Notes under the pieces: model-generated | Told to the model about the DNA's origin: nothing | What the model saw: the letters and a program-made list of their open reading frames with translations, nothing else | The model's database searches: none | Made by a program: the position numbers and the translations under genes | Part shown: positions 6,045 through 9,289 of the stretch, in pieces | Layout of the letters: each line of letters starts with the position of its first letter | How positions within the stretch are numbered: position 1 is the first letter of the stretch | NCBI GenBank assembly: GCA_003695835.1 | Contig: RFHN01000012.1 | Span: 1-9,289, forward strand | DNA length: 9,289 bases | Source: Armatimonadota bacterium | GTDB taxonomy: Bacteria; Armatimonadota; Fimbriimonadia; Fimbriimonadales; ATM1 | Direction of reading: 5' to 3'

Positions 6045-6460
6045 TGACGCAGTCTCTCCAGCCGGTCGAGCATCTCCTGGAACCTCCCCTCATTGCCGAG
6101 CGAGAGATCGTTTGTTGGCGAGTGTGCCGGGACCTCTTCTTCGCCTAATTCCGAGAGCAGACAAAACCCGTTTGCCGAGGAGCCGACGAGAAAGCGTCGC
6201 CCCTCAACTTCGAGAATGTGCACGGAGCCGGCGCCAACGGCTGCGCTCCCTAAGATTCGGATTGCCGACGGATCCTGCGCCTCGGCCTTTGGTTGCCATC
6301 GGTTCAGGATCTTCGGCACGACCCACCTGACGATCAACACGACGATCGCCAGAGCCGCAAGCATCTGAATGACCGATCCAAGGTGGAGCCCGCTCGTCGC
6401 GCCGGAGAGTGGCGTGACCGGGTCGTCCTTCATCTGGGACAACAGGTCCGCGAATAGCAT
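6041..6460 (-). CDS. fliO: Flagellar export assembly protein FliO
   Basis: A 139-residue protein with one membrane helix (about 28-48, ending VRWVVPKILNRW) and a cytoplasmic FliO domain at about 65-105 (IRILGSAAVGAGSVHILEVE, then GRRFLVG and CLLSEL). FliO helps FliP assemble into the export gate and is not part of the finished structure. Sequence conservation in this family is low, but the fold pattern and the position directly before fliP make the call firm. ATG has GGGAGG six bases upstream. A ten-base gap separates it from fliN; fliP overlaps its stop. Confidence 0.9.
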   Translation of the reverse strand: MLFADLLSQMKDDPVTPLSGATSGLHLGSVIQMLAALAIVVLIVRWVVPKILNRWQPKAEAQDPSAIRILGSAAVGAGSVHILEVEGRRFLVGSSANGFCLLSELGEEEVPAHSPTNDLSLGNEGRFQEMLDRLERLRQ

Positions 6461-6470
6461 TCCTTCCTCC

Positions 6471-7319
6471 CTAAGCGGCGTCTCCGAGAGAAAGGACCCG
6501 ATCTTTCGGGCTGAGGATCTCCGTTACGCGGACTCCGAAGTTGTCCTCCACGACGACGACCTCGCCCCGCGCTACGAGCCGACCGTTGACGAGTATGTCA
6601 ATCGGTTCGCCCGCCGCCTTGTCAATCTCGATGATGCTACCGGCGCCCAGGTCAATCACCTCTTGCACCTTCATCGTAACCCGGCCCAGCTCGACGCTGA
6701 TGGTGAGCGGCACATCGAGCAACACTTCGAGATCTGCCTTGGCCTGCTTGGTTTCCGGATGCTCTTGGGTCGGGGATGCCGTGGCGGGGAACAGTTGGGT
6801 TACGGTGTACGGGTGGATGAGCCACGTCAAAGACCCATTCACGTCGCCGCTCACGGCGAGCTGAACGCGCAGTAGTTCCGCGGTGTCGGAGAAGTTGTCG
6901 GGAAACTCGAGGCTGCCGACCGTAACCTGGAATCCGGACGGAACGATGGGCGTTCCGAGCGCTGAGGCCATGCCGTCGGCAAGCGCCGCAACGACGGCTT
7001 GCATCTTCGGCTTCACCGGTTCCAAGTCTTCAGGGTCGATCTCGACGGGTGCTTCGGCGCCGACGCTGGCGATGGCGGCAGCCAAGTCCGTCGAAAGCAC
7101 GGCGAATTGAGGCGTGCCGTCGTCGAACTGAAACTGTAGGACGACTGCGTTGGACGAAAACTCGCTGAGGCAGTCGAGCGTCTTCCCATTGACGACGAGC
7201 GGGCTATGAAGGCGGACATCGCCACCGAGCGCTTGCGAGAGAGACTCGCTCCCTCGCTCGCAAATCGTCGCTTCGATCTCCTGAATCGCCTGAATCTGTT
7301 CGGGTGTTATCGTGGTCAC
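6471..7319 (-). CDS. fliN: Flagellar switch protein FliN, long FliY-like form
   Basis: A 282-residue switch protein with two parts. The C-terminal SpoA domain (about 197-270: DLEVLLDVPLTISVELGRVT at 196-215, then DILVNGRLVARGEVVVVEDN, FGVRVTEI) is the FliN unit that builds the C-ring. The N-terminal part (about 5-175) resembles the CheC/FliY fold: PEQIQAIQEIEATICERGSE with SLSQALGGDVRLHSP aligns by eye with the CheC pattern EIGN...A..LS. At that first phosphatase site Glu14 is kept but the Asn is Ala17, and no clear second E-x-x-N site is seen. CheY-P phosphatase activity is therefore doubtful. A linker rich in Thr, Pro and Glu (about 179-195) joins the halves. The start is GTG at 7317-7319 with AAAGGAGG eleven bases upstream. 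The product may also be named FliY. Confidence 0.9.
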   Translation of the reverse strand: MTTITPEQIQAIQEIEATICERGSESLSQALGGDVRLHSPLVVNGKTLDCLSEFSSNAVVLQFQFDDGTPQFAVLSTDLAAAIASVGAEAPVEIDPEDLEPVKPKMQAVVAALADGMASALGTPIVPSGFQVTVGSLEFPDNFSDTAELLRVQLAVSGDVNGSLTWLIHPYTVTQLFPATASPTQEHPETKQAKADLEVLLDVPLTISVELGRVTMKVQEVIDLGAGSIIEIDKAAGEPIDILVNGRLVARGEVVVVEDNFGVRVTEILSPKDRVLSLGDAA

Positions 7320-7337
7320 GAGTTCGGTTGCCTCCTT

Positions 7338-8369
7338 TTAACGACGCAGCGGTCCTGTCACGCTGAACTGCAACCTCTTTCCGCTGAGCAGATTGCAGAG
7401 GTACTTGGGTCGCCCACCGACGAGCATCTTGAGGCCGTCCGTCGTTCGCTGGTCCAAGCGGACGACGTCACCGGGCTTCAGTGAGATCAGTTCTCGAACG
7501 GTGAGCGTTGCAGTTCCAAGCTCAAAAGTGCACTCCACACCTGCGTGTCGCAGGTGAGAGGCGAGTGTTCGGCGGGCCGCTTCGCTTTTTCGGCGTCCGG
7601 CGGTGGCCGCCCATTTCTGCATCGTAAGTTTTGAGGCAACAGGCTTGAGGATCAAATAGGGGATGCAAAGACTCATCGCCCCGCGAGACTGCCCCATCTT
7701 CACCTCGAAGAGGATGGTGACCGCCACGTCGTTCGCCGTCGCGATCTGTACAAACTGCGGGTTCGTCTCGAGAGCCTCCACGACCGGGTTGAGCAGAAGG
7801 ATGCTCTCCCAGGACTGTTTCACGCAGGCGAGAATTCGATCCACGATCTGGGTTACCAACGGCCGCTCCAGGTCGCTGAGGTTCTTTCGTTCGGCGCTCC
7901 GACCGGGGCCGCCGAGCATCCGATCCAACATGCTGAAGACCAGTCCGGTCTCCGCCTCAAGCAGGCTCTGACCGTTGAGGGGCGACAAGCTCAGGATCGC
8001 GAATACGCTCTGGGTAATGCTGCGGAGGTACTCCTCGTACGGCACCTGCTCGACCGAAACCAGCTCGACGTGGACGGGAGTGCGCAGGTAACCCGCGAGA
8101 GATCCGCTCATCAGCCGCGCAGCGTTGTCGTGGAGCATCGTGAGCGTGCGGAGCTGGTCCTTGTTGAGCTTGTCTGACCGGCGAAAATCGTATCGTTCAA
8201 CCCTCTTGCCCTCGACTACGGAAGCCTTCGGGCCGCTGAGCGCGGTTGCTCGTTCCTGCACCGAAGAGGCGGCGAGCTCAGCCTCCAAGCCGCCACCGTC
8301 GTCCGCTTCCGCGCCGGCGAGCGAGCCTAACAGAGCTTCGATTTCTTCGGGTGAAAGGTTGTCCGCCAC
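7338..8369 (-). CDS. fliM: Flagellar motor switch protein FliM
   Basis: A 343-residue FliM, the C-ring protein that binds phosphorylated CheY and sets rotation direction. LSPEEIEALLGSL (5-17) is the N-terminal CheY-P binding helix. A flexible Ala/Glu/Gly-rich linker (about 18-50) follows. The middle domain (about 55-250) carries YDFRRSDKLNKDQLRTL and the GGPG loop at 153-156 that contacts FliG. The C-terminal SpoA domain (about 262-335, with TLTVRELISLKPGDVVRLDQ at 288-307) pairs with FliN. The start is GTG at 8367-8369 with AGAAGGA seven bases upstream, and it puts the CheY-binding motif at the usual distance. It is the first gene of the flagellar operon, with a sigma-28-like promoter about 35 bases ahead and fliN 18 bases behind. 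Confidence 0.96.
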   Translation of the reverse strand: MADNLSPEEIEALLGSLAGAEADDGGGLEAELAASSVQERATALSGPKASVVEGKRVERYDFRRSDKLNKDQLRTLTMLHDNAARLMSGSLAGYLRTPVHVELVSVEQVPYEEYLRSITQSVFAILSLSPLNGQSLLEAETGLVFSMLDRMLGGPGRSAERKNLSDLERPLVTQIVDRILACVKQSWESILLLNPVVEALETNPQFVQIATANDVAVTILFEVKMGQSRGAMSLCIPYLILKPVASKLTMQKWAATAGRRKSEAARRTLASHLRHAGVECTFELGTATLTVRELISLKPGDVVRLDQRTTDGLKMLVGGRPKYLCNLLSGKRLQFSVTGPLRR

Positions 8370-8403
8370 GTTTTCGTCCTTCTATTAGGGGCTATCAGTT
8401 CTG

Positions 8404-8429
8404 TTATCGGCGGAACACGCGACACTCTA
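8404..8429 (-). promoter_or_regulatory. Candidate sigma-28 (FliA/SigD) promoter for the flagellar operon
   Basis: On the minus strand GCCGATAA (8411-8404) is an exact match to the sigma-28 -10 element. Upstream, TAGAGTGT (8429-8422) matches TAAAGTTT at six of eight positions, with a 10-base spacer instead of the usual 11. Start of transcription is predicted near 8397, giving a leader of about 28 bases before the fliM GTG with its Shine-Dalgarno site. Whether this organism encodes FliA is not visible here. Confidence 0.5.
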
Positions 8430-8468
8430 AAGGGTAAGCGAGAAAAGTTCTCAAAGAGGGTGAGAGTT

Positions 8469-8555
8469 TGGTGCCCAGGAGAGGACTCGAACCTCCACGA
8501 CCTTGCGGCCACTAGTACCTGAAACTAGCGCGTCTACCAATTCCGCCACCTGGGC
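8469..8555 (-). tRNA. tRNA-Leu (anticodon CAG)
   Basis: An 87-base class II tRNA with encoded CCA. The acceptor stem GCCCAGG/CCTGGGC is perfect, followed by the Leu-type D-arm GGCGGAATTGGTAGACGC. The anticodon stem is CTAGT/ACTAG with loop TTCAGGT (anticodon 8519-8521). A long variable arm contains GGCC-GCAA-GGTC, and the T-arm is GGAGG/CCTCT with TTCGAGT. The discriminator is A. The long variable arm and A73 fit Leu. It lies 99 bases upstream of fliM on the same strand with no convincing terminator between them. Confidence 0.97.
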
Positions 8556-8567
8556 AAGAGGTGCCGC

Positions 8568-8573
8568 ATTTTA
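8568..8573 (-). promoter_or_regulatory. -10 element of the tRNA-Leu promoter
   Basis: TAAAAT on the minus strand matches TATAAT at five of six positions. It lies twelve bases before the mature 5' end of tRNA-Leu, so transcription would start about six bases before the tRNA. No clear -35 is seen at 16-18 bases. It sits inside the short region shared with the divergent ubiX gene. Confidence 0.45.
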
Positions 8574-8596
8574 CCTCACGCCGAGGGCGAAACGGA

Positions 8597-8602
8597 TACA
8601 CT
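8597..8602 (+). promoter_or_regulatory. -10 element placed for a leaderless ubiX mRNA
   Basis: TACACT fits the TANNNT -10 pattern and ends seven bases before the GTG start codon, so transcription would begin at or next to the start codon. No Shine-Dalgarno sequence lies in the 15 bases before GTG; the nearest purine run, GAGGG at 8583-8587, is too far. TTTACC at 8570-8575 is a poor -35 candidate with a spacer of 21. Confidence 0.35.
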
Positions 8603-8609
8603 CCGGTCT

Positions 8610-9203
8610 GTGCGCACAGGGCGTTTGGTAGTCGGGATCACGGGCGCAAGCGGGGCGATCTACGCGGACCGTTTCGTCAAGGCGTGTGGGGCGCACTTCG
8701 ACGAAATCCTGGCGATCGTGAGCAAGCACGCCCTCAGCGTGTTCGCCACTGAGTTGGATAGACGGGTGGAGCCTCCCCTCACGAGCCAGGCGCTGTTCGG
8801 CGAAGAGATCCCGAGTCTGCGGTTCCTGGATGGCGGTGACTACTTCACCCCGCCTGCGAGTGGATCGTACCGCCATGATGGCATGGTGATCGTTCCTTGC
8901 AGCATGGGCACGGTCGGTCGGATCGCCAACGGGGTCAGCGACGATCTGATGACCCGGGCCGCCGACGTATGCCTCAAAGAGGGCCGACCGCTGATCCTTG
9001 TCGTCCGAGAGACGCCGCTGAACCTTGTCCACCTTCGGAACCTAACACGTTTGGCGGAGGCTGGGGCGGTGGTTTTGCCGGCTGCCCCCGCCTGGTACAA
9101 CCGTCCTCGGACTTTGGAGGACTTGGCAGACACGATCGTCGCCCGAATCCTTCAACGTCTTGGCATCGAGCAGAAGCTCGTGCCCGAATGGGCTGAAGAG
9201 TAG
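8610..9203 (+). CDS. ubiX: Flavin prenyltransferase UbiX
   Basis: A 197-residue flavoprotein of the UbiX/Pad1 family. UbiX attaches a dimethylallyl group to FMN, making the prenylated flavin cofactor used by UbiD-type decarboxylases in ubiquinone or menaquinone synthesis and aromatic acid metabolism. The N-terminal FMN-binding strand and loop read LVVGITGASGAIY (6-18). PCSMGT (96-101), Lys123 in CLKEGRPLIL, RETPL (133-137) and PAWYNRP (160-166, Tyr163) follow, covering the FMN- and prenyl-phosphate-binding residues. Arg179 in the last helix fits the conserved C-terminal Arg. The start is GTG at 8610-8612, which leaves only five residues before the first strand, as usual. No UbiD or quinone gene is in the window, so the pathway served is unknown. 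A flavoprotein decarboxylase of the same superfamily (Dfp/CoaC) is excluded by RETPL and the CSM loop. Confidence 0.95.
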   Translation: MRTGRLVVGITGASGAIYADRFVKACGAHFDEILAIVSKHALSVFATELDRRVEPPLTSQALFGEEIPSLRFLDGGDYFTPPASGSYRHDGMVIVPCSMGTVGRIANGVSDDLMTRAADVCLKEGRPLILVVRETPLNLVHLRNLTRLAEAGAVVLPAAPAWYNRPRTLEDLADTIVARILQRLGIEQKLVPEWAEE

Positions 9204-9212
9204 GGAAGTGAG

Positions 9213-9287
9213 TGGAGCCGACAGCCGGATTCGAACCGGCGACCTGCTGTTTACGAAACAGCTGCTCTACCGCTGAGCTATGTCGGC
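9213..9287 (-). tRNA. tRNA-Thr (anticodon CGT)
   Basis: A complete 75-base cloverleaf with encoded CCA. The acceptor stem GCCGACA/TGTCGGC has seven perfect pairs. The D-stem is GCTC/GAGC, the anticodon stem GCTGT/ACAGC with loop TTCGTAA (anticodon 9253-9255), and the T-stem GCCGG/CCGGC with TTCGAAT. The discriminator is T. It converges on ubiX, whose stop lies nine bases from the tRNA 3' end. Its promoter lies outside the window. Confidence 0.96.
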
Positions 9288-9289
9288 TC

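Noticed and set aside
8440..8452. Inverted repeat GAGAA-AAG-TTCTC as terminator or operator
   Set aside because: Five A/T-rich pairs with a three-base loop and no T-run; too weak to call either.
8469..9287. tRNA-Leu and tRNA-Thr as integration sites
   Set aside because: Both tRNAs are intact, but no duplicated 3' tRNA fragment, integrase or foreign gene was found nearby.

Overview
The window looks like a chromosomal segment from an Armatimonadota bacterium, possibly Fimbriimonadia. The main evidence is two prepilin-like proteins of the DUF1559 / H-X9-DG type. Their N-termini read F-[ST]-LIELLVVIAIIAIL-[SA]-AILFP-[VI]-F, then RAKEAAKK and CLSN-[ML]-[KR]-Q-[LI]-GMA. That variant is, from memory, typical of this phylum and unlike the planctomycete one. 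DNA is GC-rich, genes are tightly packed, and three tRNA genes encode their own CCA. The lineage is inference; no rRNA or marker tree is available.

Left part (1-2003, minus strand): an ECF sigma factor gene overlaps a gene for a single-pass membrane protein, probably its anti-sigma factor. A prepilin-like gene follows 29 bases later and runs off the left edge. The anti-sigma candidate has no zinc-finger cysteines, but it carries an STN/secretin-like segment outside the membrane.

Middle (2022-3209, plus strand): a tRNA with anticodon CAT, which resembles the lysidine-type tRNA-Ile, is followed by an extended -10 promoter, a complete TPP (thiamine pyrophosphate) riboswitch, an intrinsic terminator and a second prepilin-like gene. 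The 3' strand of riboswitch helix P1 can pair over ten bases with the 5' arm of the terminator, so a full transcriptional OFF switch can be drawn. A thiamine switch in front of a prepilin-like gene, with no thiamine gene in sight, is the most unusual observation here.

Right-centre (3224-8429, minus strand): a compact flagellar operon runs fliM, fliN/fliY, fliO, fliP, fliQ, fliR, flhB. It encodes two parts of the switch/C-ring and the core of the export gate. ATGA overlaps or abutting genes link fliO through flhB. FlhB has NPLE where the family has the self-cleavage motif NPTH. The FliN protein has a CheC-like N-terminal half, as in FliY, but lacks the catalytic Asn at the first site. An exact GCCGATAA element ahead of fliM suggests a sigma-28 promoter. 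A strong hairpin at 3180-3209 separates this operon from the converging prepilin gene.

Right end (8469-9289): tRNA-Leu(CAG) lies just upstream of the flagellar operon on the same strand. Divergent from it is a UbiX-type flavin prenyltransferase gene, probably translated from a leaderless mRNA. A complete tRNA-Thr(CGT) ends the window. No insertion sequence, CRISPR array or phage gene was seen.
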